DNA from: Halarcobacter bivalviorum
GTDB lineage: Bacteria > Campylobacterota > Campylobacteria > Campylobacterales > Arcobacteraceae
Direction: 5' to 3'
NCBI RefSeq assembly: GCF_003346815.1
Contig: NZ_CP031217.1
Coordinates: 558,001 to 622,000 of the forward strand
Length of the DNA: 64,000 nt
Below the pieces are notes generated by a model. It was not told the DNA's origin and made no database searches. It worked only from the letters and a program-made list of their open reading frames with translations. The position numbers and the translations under genes were made by a program. Positions 26,588 to 35,578 of this stretch are shown here, piece after piece; the first letter of the stretch is position 1, and every line of letters begins with the position of its first letter.

Positions 26588-28424
26588 AGTTCAACTTATA
26601 ATGGTTTTCCAGTTTTTTCTTTAACTTATTTACAATTTTAAAACTATCTTTTAATAAATCTTTTTCCATTGTAGTTAAAGTATCAGGGTCAATATAATTA
26701 TCAATCACTTGTCCAGAATCCAGTTTCTCTATATTTGATTTTAGTTTTAATGTACAAAGGTAGTTAAAGGCTTCAGTTAACTCTTCTGAAAATTCTGTAG
26801 TAAATACTTTTTTATCTGTTAGCTCTTTAATTCTTTTTAAAGTATTTGCTCTCATTAGTTTATGTTCTAATGAAAGTGCTCTTATTCCTTGAACAACAAT
26901 AAAGATACCACCTCTTTTTATATCTAATTCATGTTGATGTTCTTTATTTTTTGAATCAAAAACAAAACCATCAAAAAATCCAAGTGGTACATCAAAATCC
27001 ATAACTATTTTTGCAAAATGCATATAAAAGCTTTTTGAGTCAGAACATACATTAAATAAGTGTTGTTTTAATTCATCTAATAATTTTCTATTTCCTGAAG
27101 CACAAATTGCATCATAGAAAATCGCAAGATTCATATAACTATCTTTTTCTGGTTTGTTAATCCAGTTATAGATTAAATCTTTAAACTCTTTTTGAGTTCT
27201 ACACCAATAAGGATTTGAAAGCATAATATTACCTTCACATCTTGGGAAACCAAAATCAACTAATGTTTCAGTATATAACCTTGTAAAGTTTTCTAAATCC
27301 TCTTTTGAAATAGTGCAATCATTTGAGATAATTAAGGCATTATCTTGGTCTGTTTTAAGAATCTGCTCTCCTCTTCCTTCACTTCCCATAACAATAAGCG
27401 CAGAATTTCCAATAAGTTCTTTTGGAGCTAACATATTAAATAGTTTGTCCATAACTTTTCTATTTAATTGATTTATCAATTTAGAAATAAATGAAACTTT
27501 TACCCCTTTTGCATATAAAGATTTGATAATTTTTAATAAGGCTTGACTTGCTACTTTTAACTCTTCTACATTATTTGCACGAGTTATCTCGTTTGATACA
27601 GAAAAAGTATGTGTTGCAAAAAATGAAGATAGTGAGATTTGATCTAAGATTCCTACTATTTTTTCATCATTATTTTTTACTACTAATCTTTTTAATCCAT
27701 GTTTAGTCATTAGAAGTTGTGCATTAAATAAAAAGTCATTTTCATTTACATATTTTAAACCCGAATTAGAAATTTTTCCAACACTTTCATCAAAATCCAT
27801 ACGGTTTAAAATAACTTTTTCTCTGAAATCAGAGTCAGTAACAATATGAATCTCTTTATTTTCATCTTCAAGTAAAAGTGTAGGAACTTTTGCCTCTTTT
27901 AATTTTGTAACTGCTTCAAAAATTGTAGTTTCAAAAGGTAAAATTAGAGCTTCATGTACTCTTGCATCTTTAACTTTTGCAATCATTAGGTTTGCTAATT
28001 CTTTATTTTTTTCGTGGTGAATATTTCCATTTAATTTTTGAGAAATTGATTGGAAGAAAAAGCTTTCTAAAGTAGGGTTTTCATGTAAAACTTTGATAAA
28101 AATTTCTCTTGGTAAGCTATAACAAATAGTCTCTTCTTTTGTAACAAAACGATTTTTAGAAAAATTTTCTATTAAAGAAACTGAATCAAAAAACTCTAAA
28201 GTAGAGTAAAAAGATAAAACCTCTTTCTCTTCATTTTTCTCTTGCACAATACCTTTTATAATAAAATATAAGTTTTGAGGTTCTTGTGAAAAATCTTGAA
28301 TTATCTCATCTTTTTTTAAATATACAATATCAAGATTATCTGAAAAATATTCAAGCTGAGATTTTGTTAGTTTGTCAAAGGGATGAATTGATTTTAAAAA
28401 GTTTATTTGTTCTAATATGCTCAT
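26580..28424 (-). CDS. DUF294 nucleotidyltransferase with cNMP-binding and CBS domains (copy 1)
   Basis: 614 residues. Order: cyclic-nucleotide-binding-like domain (~15-130), a CBS pair (~150-275), the DUF294 nucleotidyltransferase region with MGSEGRGEQILKTDQDNALI (GS, Arg and DxD-type catalytic pattern), then a helical DUF294_C part (~450-600). The architecture suggests a nucleotide-sensing protein that modifies a partner, related to the GlnD head domain. It is coupled to a DnaQ-like exonuclease and lies next to the acetate symporters. Target unknown. Confidence 0.85.
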   Translation of the reverse strand: MSILEQINFLKSIHPFDKLTKSQLEYFSDNLDIVYLKKDEIIQDFSQEPQNLYFIIKGIVQEKNEEKEVLSFYSTLEFFDSVSLIENFSKNRFVTKEETICYSLPREIFIKVLHENPTLESFFFQSISQKLNGNIHHEKNKELANLMIAKVKDARVHEALILPFETTIFEAVTKLKEAKVPTLLLEDENKEIHIVTDSDFREKVILNRMDFDESVGKISNSGLKYVNENDFLFNAQLLMTKHGLKRLVVKNNDEKIVGILDQISLSSFFATHTFSVSNEITRANNVEELKVASQALLKIIKSLYAKGVKVSFISKLINQLNRKVMDKLFNMLAPKELIGNSALIVMGSEGRGEQILKTDQDNALIISNDCTISKEDLENFTRLYTETLVDFGFPRCEGNIMLSNPYWCRTQKEFKDLIYNWINKPEKDSYMNLAIFYDAICASGNRKLLDELKQHLFNVCSDSKSFYMHFAKIVMDFDVPLGFFDGFVFDSKNKEHQHELDIKRGGIFIVVQGIRALSLEHKLMRANTLKRIKELTDKKVFTTEFSEELTEAFNYLCTLKLKSNIEKLDSGQVIDNYIDPDTLTTMEKDLLKDSFKIVNKLKKKLENHYKLNYV

Positions 28425-28482
28425 TTTAGATCTCTATTATTAATTTATTAATTTATTATATTAAAATTAATAAAAGAAATCT

Positions 28483-28515
28483 TTAAAATCAAAGAGAAAT
28501 TCTCTTTGATTTTAA
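28483..28515 (-). terminator. Terminator after actP copy 1
   Basis: 15-bp perfect stem TTAAAATCAAAGAGA/TCTCTTTGATTTTAA with a 3-nt loop, directly downstream of the symporter stop. Confidence 0.85.
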
Positions 28516-28518
28516 GTT

Positions 28519-30168
28519 TTAGTGATCAACTGCTCCTGATGCACCAATACCTGTGTTTGCTCTAATATTTTGAGCTCTAAATAATTCTTTCTCTGTTTTT
28601 CCTCTTTCTGAGTTATCAACTTTAGAGAAGAACCAAATTGCAACAAATGCAATAGTTACTGAGAATAAAGCAGGGTGTTTATAAGGGAATAATGCTTCTG
28701 CATTTCCTAAAATCTGTACCCATACAATTGGTCCAATAATAACTAGTGTTACAGCAGTAACAAGACCTGTTAATCCTCCTAAGAAAGCACCTCTTGTAGT
28801 TAAACCTCTCCAGTAAATTGATAAGAAAAGAATTGGGAAGTTTGCAGAAGCTGCAATACCAAATGCTAATCCTACCATATATGCAATATTTTGTTGTTCA
28901 AACGCAATACCTAAAATAACACCTACAAAACCAACAACTACAACAGTAATTCTTGAAATTTTTACAACTTGCTCATCAGTTGCATTAGGATTAATTACAT
29001 TTGAATAAAGGTCATGTGAAATTGCAGATGCACCACTTAGTGTAAGACCAGAAACAACTGCTAAAATTGTAGCAAATGCAACAGCTGAAATAAATCCTAA
29101 GAATGCATTTCCACCTAACATATGTGATAAGTGAATAGATGCCATGTTATTTCCACCAAACAGTTTACCATCTACAAAATAAGCAGCTCCTGCATCAGAG
29201 TTTAAGAATGCAATTGCTCCAAATCCAACGATAGTAATGATAATCCAAAAATATCCAACAAAACCAGTTGCATAAACAACAGATTTTCTAGCTTCTTTTG
29301 CATTTCCAACAGTAAAGAATCTCATAAGAACGTGTGGTAAACCAGCAGTACCCAACATTAATGCCATACCTAAAGAAATAGCAGAAATTGGATCAGAAAT
29401 AAATCCACCTGGTGCAAGAATTGCTTCTCCATCATTGTGTCTTTCCGCAGCTGTTACAGCTAAACTTTCGAAGTTGAAATCGAAGTGGTATAAAACCATA
29501 ACTGCCATAAAAGTTACCCCTGAAAGAAGTAAACAAGCTTTGATAATTTGTACCCAAGTAGTTGCAAGCATACCACCAAAAGTTACATAAATAATCATCA
29601 TTACACCAACTAAGATTACAGCAAACTCATACTCCATACCAAATAATACTTGGATAAGTTTTCCTGCACCAACCATTTGTGCAATTAGATATAAAACAAC
29701 AACTGATAGTGTCCCGAATGCAGCTAGTGTTCTAATCTCTTTTTGACCTAATCTATATGCAGCAATATCAGCAAAAGTAAATTTACCTAGATTTCTTAAC
29801 TTTTCAGCCATAAAGAAAAGAATAATAGGCCAACCAACTAAGAATGATACTGCATAGATAACACCGTCATAACCTTTTAAATAGATTAAACCTGAAACTC
29901 CAAGGAATGCAGCAGCAGACATATAATCACCTGCGATTGCAAGACCATTTTGAAAACCTGTAATTCCCCCACCAGCAGTATAGAAATCACTTGCTGATTT
30001 AGTTTTCTTTGCAGCCCAATATGTTAAAGCTAAAGTACCCATAATAAAAATAAAGAACATAATAATAGCAGGAATATTAAGTTCTCTTTTTGAGGCTTCA
30101 AAACTTGCATCACCTGCAGCAAATGCAGAAAGTGCAATGATAGAAATTAGTGCTAATACTCTTAACAT
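28519..30168 (-). CDS. actP: Cation:acetate symporter ActP (copy 1)
   Basis: 549 residues with about 13 membrane segments, sodium:solute symporter family. The first ~20 residues are a cleavable-looking signal ([14 protein letters not shown]), as in E. coli ActP. The [12 protein letters not shown] and [11 protein letters not shown] stretches and [13 protein letters not shown]-like [14 protein letters not shown] are typical. Its start overlaps the DUF485 stop (TAATG), which is the conserved yjcH-actP pair. It takes up acetate and perhaps other short acids with a cation. A near-identical paralog follows at 30794. Confidence 0.92.
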   Translation of the reverse strand: MLRVLALISIIALSAFAAGDASFEASKRELNIPAIIMFFIFIMGTLALTYWAAKKTKSASDFYTAGGGITGFQNGLAIAGDYMSAAAFLGVSGLIYLKGYDGVIYAVSFLVGWPIILFFMAEKLRNLGKFTFADIAAYRLGQKEIRTLAAFGTLSVVVLYLIAQMVGAGKLIQVLFGMEYEFAVILVGVMMIIYVTFGGMLATTWVQIIKACLLLSGVTFMAVMVLYHFDFNFESLAVTAAERHNDGEAILAPGGFISDPISAISLGMALMLGTAGLPHVLMRFFTVGNAKEARKSVVYATGFVGYFWIIITIVGFGAIAFLNSDAGAAYFVDGKLFGGNNMASIHLSHMLGGNAFLGFISAVAFATILAVVSGLTLSGASAISHDLYSNVINPNATDEQVVKISRITVVVVGFVGVILGIAFEQQNIAYMVGLAFGIAASANFPILFLSIYWRGLTTRGAFLGGLTGLVTAVTLVIIGPIVWVQILGNAEALFPYKHPALFSVTIAFVAIWFFSKVDNSERGKTEKELFRAQNIRANTGIGASGAVDH

Positions 30169-30482
30169 TACATTATATCCTTTACATCATCTTTTATATC
30201 ATTTACTAAGTCTTCATACTCACCATTTGCTTTTCTTACATAGATAACAGTAGTTAAGAAACTTATGATTAAAATTGCTAATGCAATAGGAAATGCTATT
30301 GTAGTAACACCATCACCAATTTTTGTTGCAAGTACTTCTTTGTTAAATGCAATAGTTAAGATATATGCATAAAACATTACTAGAACAAAAAACCCTAATT
30401 TAATACCTAGGCTGTTCTTTTTAGATAGCAGCTCGTTGTATTTAGGATTGTTTTCAATCCTTTCAACTAATTCGTCCTTCAT
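30168..30482 (-). CDS. DUF485 membrane protein, ActP partner (copy 1)
   Basis: 104 residues from the ATG at 30482, which has a strong RBS (GAAGGGGAAAAG) and lines up with the paralog at 32443-32757; an upstream in-frame start would add 13 residues without support. Two membrane helices and short charged ends. DUF485 proteins (YjcH in E. coli) are encoded just before actP and probably assist it. Two pairs of TGCTA boxes lie upstream. Confidence 0.9.
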   Translation of the reverse strand: MKDELVERIENNPKYNELLSKKNSLGIKLGFFVLVMFYAYILTIAFNKEVLATKIGDGVTTIAFPIALAILIISFLTTVIYVRKANGEYEDLVNDIKDDVKDIM

Positions 30483-30571
30483 CTTTTCCCCTTCTATCAA
30501 TCTACTCTTATTTACTAACAAATAAGATAAATTAATATTTATAATTTGTTTAGTAATAAGCTATACAAATA

Positions 30572-30588
30572 GTAGCATTGGCATAGCA
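30572..30588 (-). promoter_or_regulatory. TGCTA box pair upstream of DUF485-actP copy 1
   Basis: On the + strand GTAGCA (30572) and ATAGCA (30583), an 11-bp period. On the sense strand this reads TGCTA-N6-TGCTA, 90 bp upstream of the start codon. No strong -10 follows at the spacing seen at pta. Confidence 0.65.
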
Positions 30589-30679
30589 TAATAAAACAAT
30601 TACAATTATACATGGGAAAAAATTAATTTTAACAAAAACTGTACAATAAAAATTAAAAAAGTTAAAAGTTTGTAAAAAA

Positions 30680-30696
30680 GTAGCAACAATGTAGCA
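30680..30696 (-). promoter_or_regulatory. Second, distal TGCTA box pair upstream of DUF485-actP copy 1
   Basis: On the + strand GTAGCA (30680) and GTAGCA (30691), an 11-bp period. It lies 198 bp upstream of the DUF485 start and downstream of the actP copy 2 terminator, in a ~310-bp gap that holds no gene. Confidence 0.65.
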
Positions 30697-30740
30697 GATA
30701 AAAATGCCTATAAATAGGGGAATATAGAGTTTTTTTGTTC

Positions 30741-30764
30741 AAAGAGAGTATTTAAACTCTCCTT
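30741..30764 (-). terminator. Hairpin after actP copy 2
   Basis: On the minus strand AAGGAGAGT and ACTCTCTT form a stem with a 6-nt loop, followed within ~10 bases by a T-rich run. One bulge. Confidence 0.6.
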
Positions 30765-30793
30765 GATGTACTAAAATTGTACATAGTGTACTT

Positions 30794-32443
30794 TTAGTGA
30801 TCAACTGCTCCTGCAGCTCCAAAACCAGTTTCAGCTCTAATATTTTGAGCTTCAAAAGCTTTTTCTTCATCTTTTGCTCTTTGAGATTTATCAGTAACTG
30901 AGAAGAACCAAATAGCAACAAATGCAGCAGTAACAGAGAATAGTGCAGGGTGTTTATAAGGGAATAATGCCTCTTTATTTCCTAAGATATCAACCCAAAC
31001 AATTGGACCAACAACAACTAAAATAACAGCAGTAGCTAAACCAACAATACCACCTAAGAAAGCACCTCTAGTTGTTAATTTTCTCCAGTAAATTGATAAG
31101 AATAGAATTGGGAAGTTAGCAGAAGCTGCAATAGCAAATGCAAGACCAACCATAAATGCAATATTTTGTTGTTCAAACGCAATACCTAGTACAACACCTA
31201 TAATACCAATAATAATTACAGCAATTTTTGAAACTCTAATCTCTTGCTCTTCAGTAGCATTAGGATTAATAACAGATGCATAAAGGTCATGAGAAATTGC
31301 AGATGCCCCAGCAAGTGTTAATCCAGCAACAACTGCTAAAATTGTAGCAAATGCAACAGCTGAAATAAATCCTAGGAAAATATTTCCACCTACAATATGT
31401 GATAAGTGAATTGCAGCCATATTATTTCCACCAAATAGTTTACCATCTACAAAGTAAGCTTGCCCTTCTGGAGAGTTTAAGAAAACAATTGCTCCAAGAC
31501 CAATTACTGCAATAACTAAATAGAAGTACCCAATAAATCCAGTTGCATAAACAACAGATTTTCTAGCTTCTTTTGCATTTCCCACAGTAAAGAATCTCAT
31601 AAGAACGTGAGGAAGTCCTGCTGTACCAAGCATTAAAGCAAGACCAAGAGAAATAGCAGAAATAGGATCAGAAATAAATCCACCTGGCTCCATAATTGCT
31701 TGACCTTTTTCATGTGTTTCAACTGCTTTTGTTGCTAATGCTTCAAAAGAGAATCCAAAATGGCTTAATACCATGAATCCCATAAATGAAACCCCAGAAA
31801 GTAGTAAAATAGCTTTGATAATTTGTACCCAAGTAGTTGCAAGCATACCACCAAAAGTTACATAAATAATCATCATTACACCAACAAGTAGTACTGCATA
31901 TTCATACTCTAAACCAAATAATACTTGAATCAGTTTACCTGAACCAACCATTTGTGCAATTAAATATAAAGTTACAACAGCTAATGAACCAAATGCAGCA
32001 AGAGTTCTAATCTCTTTTTGCCCAAGTCTATAAGCAGCAATATCTGTAAAAGTAAATTTACCTAAATTTCTTAATTTTTCAGCAAGTAAGAATAAAATTA
32101 CAGGCCACCCAACTAAGAATCCAACAGCATAAATTAATCCATCATATCCACTTAAGTATACAAGTCCTGAAATACCAAGGAATGATGCTGCTGACATATA
32201 ATCTCCAGCAATTGCCATACCATTTTGGAATCCTGAAATTCCTCCACCTGCAGTATAGAAATCACTTGCAGATTTTGTTTTTTTAGCTGCCCAATAAGTA
32301 ATACCTAATGTACCACCAACAAAAATAAAGAACATAATAATAGCTGCAATATTAAGTTCACTTTTTGATGCTTCAAAAGTAGCATCACCTGCTGCAAATA
32401 GTGCAACGGCAAAGATTGATAAAAGTGCTAATACTCTAAACAT
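30794..32443 (-). CDS. actP: Cation:acetate symporter ActP (copy 2)
   Basis: 549 residues, the same length as copy 1 and alignable end to end, with changes mostly in membrane residues and in the periplasmic loop ([20 protein letters not shown]). Signal-like start [27 protein letters not shown]. It overlaps the DUF485 stop by one base. Two full copies of the pair in tandem point to a local duplication, with conservation suggesting both are used. They may differ in affinity or substrate. Confidence 0.92.
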   Translation of the reverse strand: MFRVLALLSIFAVALFAAGDATFEASKSELNIAAIIMFFIFVGGTLGITYWAAKKTKSASDFYTAGGGISGFQNGMAIAGDYMSAASFLGISGLVYLSGYDGLIYAVGFLVGWPVILFLLAEKLRNLGKFTFTDIAAYRLGQKEIRTLAAFGSLAVVTLYLIAQMVGSGKLIQVLFGLEYEYAVLLVGVMMIIYVTFGGMLATTWVQIIKAILLLSGVSFMGFMVLSHFGFSFEALATKAVETHEKGQAIMEPGGFISDPISAISLGLALMLGTAGLPHVLMRFFTVGNAKEARKSVVYATGFIGYFYLVIAVIGLGAIVFLNSPEGQAYFVDGKLFGGNNMAAIHLSHIVGGNIFLGFISAVAFATILAVVAGLTLAGASAISHDLYASVINPNATEEQEIRVSKIAVIIIGIIGVVLGIAFEQQNIAFMVGLAFAIAASANFPILFLSIYWRKLTTRGAFLGGIVGLATAVILVVVGPIVWVDILGNKEALFPYKHPALFSVTAAFVAIWFFSVTDKSQRAKDEEKAFEAQNIRAETGFGAAGAVDH

Positions 32444-32757
32444 TATAATTCATCCTTTACATCTTCTCTAACTTTTTCGATTAATTCCTCAAATTCACCA
32501 TTTGCTTTTTTTACATAAACAAGTGTAGTTAAGAAACTGATGATAATAATTGCTGCCGCAATAGGGAAAGCAATTGTCATAACTCCATCTCCAGTTCTAA
32601 TTCCTAAAAGTGATGGTTCAAATGCAATAGTAAGAATAAATGCATAAAACAGTACAAGTACAAAGATAGCAAGTTTAACTGCTATACTAGATCTTTTTTC
32701 TACTAATTCTTGGTAATTAGGATTAGCTTTAATTTTCGCTACTAATTGATCATTCAT
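32443..32757 (-). CDS. DUF485 membrane protein, ActP partner (copy 2)
   Basis: 104 residues, starting [22 protein letters not shown], with two membrane helices. It lines up with copy 1 over its whole length. The start has AAGGACG upstream. The ~250-bp leader up to 33007 holds seven TGCTA boxes. Confidence 0.9.
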   Translation of the reverse strand: MNDQLVAKIKANPNYQELVEKRSSIAVKLAIFVLVLFYAFILTIAFEPSLLGIRTGDGVMTIAFPIAAAIIIISFLTTLVYVKKANGEFEELIEKVREDVKDEL

Positions 32758-32940
32758 AGTCGTCCTTTCTAAAGTAATATTTTTATGTAATTTATTTTAA
32801 TAATATATAATTAAAATAATAATTCATAAAAAACATTTGAATATTATACATGAGATTATTAATTAAATCATTTTTAAGTTGACTATTAAGTCAAGTTTAA
32901 GTGAAGAAAGTCCCTAAGTAACGAATAGTTACAAGGAAAA

Positions 32941-33007
32941 ATAGCATTAAAATAGCATGCTATTTTAATGCTATGTTGGTGCTATTTTAATGCTACGAAA
33001 CTGCTAT
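32941..33007. promoter_or_regulatory. Array of seven TGCTA boxes, two facing left and five facing right
   Basis: On the + strand TAGCA boxes start at 32941 and 32952 (as ATAGCA). They are followed without a gap by TGCTA at 32958, 32969, 32980, 32991 and 33002. Every step within each orientation is exactly 11 bp. The junction forms a perfect 32-bp palindrome (about 32942-32973). It ends at the stop codon of the DnaQ-like gene. It is probably the main operator for DUF485-actP copy 2. Confidence 0.75.
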
Positions 33008-33640
33008 TTATCCAGTATAAAAAGTTGAATTTGCAGGAGATAAATCTCTTAATTTTAAAAATATCATAGATGTCATAATTGCATCATTTAGTGCATCATG
33101 TTTTCCAAGTTCAGGAATATCTAACTCTTTTAAAATCGTGTCAAATTTTAAGTCAACAAACTCATAATCAGAACTTCTTTTTTTAGTTTTAAAATACATT
33201 GATGAAACTTCAACTTGTCTATTTGGTAAAGAAACACCAATTATTTTTTTTGTATATTTTGAAATCATTGCAATATCAAATTTGATGTAATAACCTACAA
33301 TAGGTCTATTTCCAATGAATTCAAGTAATTCTAATATTGCTTCATTTGGGTCTTTCCCATTTTGTAAATCTACAGGTCTAATTTGGTGAATTTTAATTGA
33401 TTCTTCTGTAATTTTTTTTGAAGGTTTTACAAAAATATTTAGAGTCTTTCTCATCATAATTTTATTTTTCTTGATATGAACTGCTGCAATTGATAAGATT
33501 TCATCTTTTCTTGGATTTAAACCAGTTGTTTCACAATCAAGACAAACATATTCATCTTTAGGTGGAGTATCAAATAGATATTCATATTTTTTATCTATAA
33601 GATTCTTTTTTCGCCATGAGTTAATTAGATTTTTAAACAT
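33008..33640 (-). CDS. DnaQ-like 3'-5' exonuclease (copy 2)
   Basis: 210 residues with the DEDDh set intact: LDCETTGL, YYIKFDIAM and HDALNDA. It matches copy 1 at 25967 over its length. Its start overlaps the stop of the DUF294 gene by one base. The stop codon abuts the TGCTA array. Same coupling as in the first pair, so the exonuclease and the nucleotidyltransferase probably act together. Confidence 0.85.
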   Translation of the reverse strand: MFKNLINSWRKKNLIDKKYEYLFDTPPKDEYVCLDCETTGLNPRKDEILSIAAVHIKKNKIMMRKTLNIFVKPSKKITEESIKIHQIRPVDLQNGKDPNEAILELLEFIGNRPIVGYYIKFDIAMISKYTKKIIGVSLPNRQVEVSSMYFKTKKRSSDYEFVDLKFDTILKELDIPELGKHDALNDAIMTSMIFLKLRDLSPANSTFYTG

Positions 33641-35457
33641 TATGAAATCTTATCAATTTTAAATGTATAGACAATAAACTTTTTAAAATTATTAACAATT
33701 TTGAAACTATCTTTTAATAAATCCCTTTCAATTTTACCTAAAGCATGGGTATCTATTTCATTATTGATTTTTTTACCATCTTGTATTTTTTGTAAATGTG
33801 CTTTTAATCTTAAAGTATTTAATACATCAAAAGCTTCAAGTAATTCATTTGCTGTTTCATTCTCTAAAACTTTCATCTCTTGTAAAATTTTAATTCTTTT
33901 TACTGTTGTTGTCTCTCTAATTCTTTCTCTAAGACTTAAACTTCTAATACCTTGAACAATAGGGAATACACCAGTTTTTTTCACATCAATATTATATGTT
34001 TTAGTCATAAAATTTGCTACTGTACTTGGTGTATCAAAAGTAAGTGTTGCTTTTGCAAAATATGCCATAAAAACATCTTTATCATGAAGTTTATTAAATA
34101 AATCATCTTTTAAATTAATTAATAACTCTTTATCTCCTGCAACTGCAAAAGAGTCAAAAAAGATTGCTAAATCCATATAATTTTGCATATCAGGTGCTTC
34201 AATCCATCTAGCAGTCTCTCTTTTATATTCATTTACAGTTTTACACCAAAATGGATTTGATACCATAATATTACCTTCACATGGAGGATAACCAAAATCA
34301 ATTAATGTTTCAGTAATCTCCTTCATATAAGGTCTATATTGTTCCACATCAACACCATCTTTTACAACAAGAGCATTATCTTGGTCTGTTTTAATTATCT
34401 GCTCATTTCTTCCTTCACTTCCCATAACTATAAGACAAGCATCTTTTTGTAACTCTTCAGGCACTATAAATTTATAGATTTTTCTATAAACTTTTGTATT
34501 TAATTGACCAATTAAATTAGAGATATGATTTACTTTTACACCCTTTGCATTAAGAGTTTTAACAGTATCTACAAGTTCTGTACTGGCTTCTTTTAAATCT
34601 TCTAGATTTTTTGCATTTTTGATTTTTGAATCAACCACATAAGTATGGTTTGCAAAGTGAGAAAGAACATCTATTTGTTCTAAAATCCCTACCATCTCTC
34701 CTTGAGAATTTACAACACCAACTCTTTTTATATTTTTCTTAATAAGTAAAGTAAGTGCTTCAAAAAGATAGTCATCAAGATTAACACTTAAAATAGGATA
34801 AATAGCTATCTCTTCAACTGGAATGTTTAAGTCTCTACCTTCTAATAAAACTTTTATTTTAAGTAAAGAATCTGTGATAATTCCATACTCATTATTTTCA
34901 CCTTTTACAATAATTGTAGAAGTGTTTTGTTTCATTGATTTATCGATTGCATCAATAAGTTTTGTTCCTTTTTCTACAGAACAAGGAGGGTGTAAAATAG
35001 TATCTTCAACTTTTGCAATCATAAATGAAGATAATTCAGAAGCATACTCTTTATCTTTTAGAGTTTGAAATTTATTTACAAGATTATTTAAAAAGAAATC
35101 TTTAAAACCATCATTTTTTTCAATAAGTTCTAAAAATATATCTTTTTCAATTTCATAACAGATTAAATCTTCATAGACTCTAAATGAATTATCAGTTTTA
35201 CTATAAATAAGTGAGTTTGCATCAAATGAGTCTTGATAATGGTAGTCCATTAATACTTCATCTTCTTTATATTCATGAACAATTCCTTTAATAATTACAA
35301 AAAAGTGTTCGGGTATTTTTTCAGGTGTTATTAGAATCTCATCTTTTGCATAATAAGCAATATCCATATGTCTAATACACTTATCCATTTGTTCTTCAGT
35401 TAATAACTCAAAGGGATGGATATTTGAAAGAAAGGCTTTTTGGTCTCGAAGACTCAT
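33640..35457 (-). CDS. DUF294 nucleotidyltransferase with cNMP-binding and CBS domains (copy 2)
   Basis: 605 residues, same domain order as copy 1: cNMP-like (~15-130), CBS pair (~150-270), nucleotidyltransferase with MGSEGRNEQIIKTDQDNALV, helical C-terminal part. The catalytic GS, Arg and DxD-type residues are present in both copies, so both are probably active. The ~120-bp leader has no TGCTA box. It lies between the two actP pairs and the third symporter. Confidence 0.85.
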   Translation of the reverse strand: MSLRDQKAFLSNIHPFELLTEEQMDKCIRHMDIAYYAKDEILITPEKIPEHFFVIIKGIVHEYKEDEVLMDYHYQDSFDANSLIYSKTDNSFRVYEDLICYEIEKDIFLELIEKNDGFKDFFLNNLVNKFQTLKDKEYASELSSFMIAKVEDTILHPPCSVEKGTKLIDAIDKSMKQNTSTIIVKGENNEYGIITDSLLKIKVLLEGRDLNIPVEEIAIYPILSVNLDDYLFEALTLLIKKNIKRVGVVNSQGEMVGILEQIDVLSHFANHTYVVDSKIKNAKNLEDLKEASTELVDTVKTLNAKGVKVNHISNLIGQLNTKVYRKIYKFIVPEELQKDACLIVMGSEGRNEQIIKTDQDNALVVKDGVDVEQYRPYMKEITETLIDFGYPPCEGNIMVSNPFWCKTVNEYKRETARWIEAPDMQNYMDLAIFFDSFAVAGDKELLINLKDDLFNKLHDKDVFMAYFAKATLTFDTPSTVANFMTKTYNIDVKKTGVFPIVQGIRSLSLRERIRETTTVKRIKILQEMKVLENETANELLEAFDVLNTLRLKAHLQKIQDGKKINNEIDTHALGKIERDLLKDSFKIVNNFKKFIVYTFKIDKIS

Positions 35458-35550
35458 AAGAGAATCCTTTATAATATTTTTTTACATTATTATATTCTAT
35501 GACACAAATTCTTATAGTAATGTAAAAAAATATTTTATTTTAAAAGTAAA

Positions 35551-35574
35551 AAAGCCAACCCGAGGGTTGACTTT
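35551..35574 (-). terminator. Terminator after the third symporter
   Basis: On the minus strand AAGTCAACC and GGTTGGCTT (one G-T pair) form a stem with a 6-nt centre, followed by six T. Confidence 0.9.
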
Positions 35575-35578
35575 AGTT

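Noticed and set aside
30767-30791. Three TGTAC words near the end of actP copy 2
   Set aside because: Spacing is uneven (11 and 9 bp) and they overlap the 3' end of a gene. No good promoter is near.
32941-33007. Possible CRISPR or satellite array
   Set aside because: The repeat unit is a 5-6-bp word at an 11-bp period, far too short for CRISPR, and no cas genes are near. An operator array explains it better.
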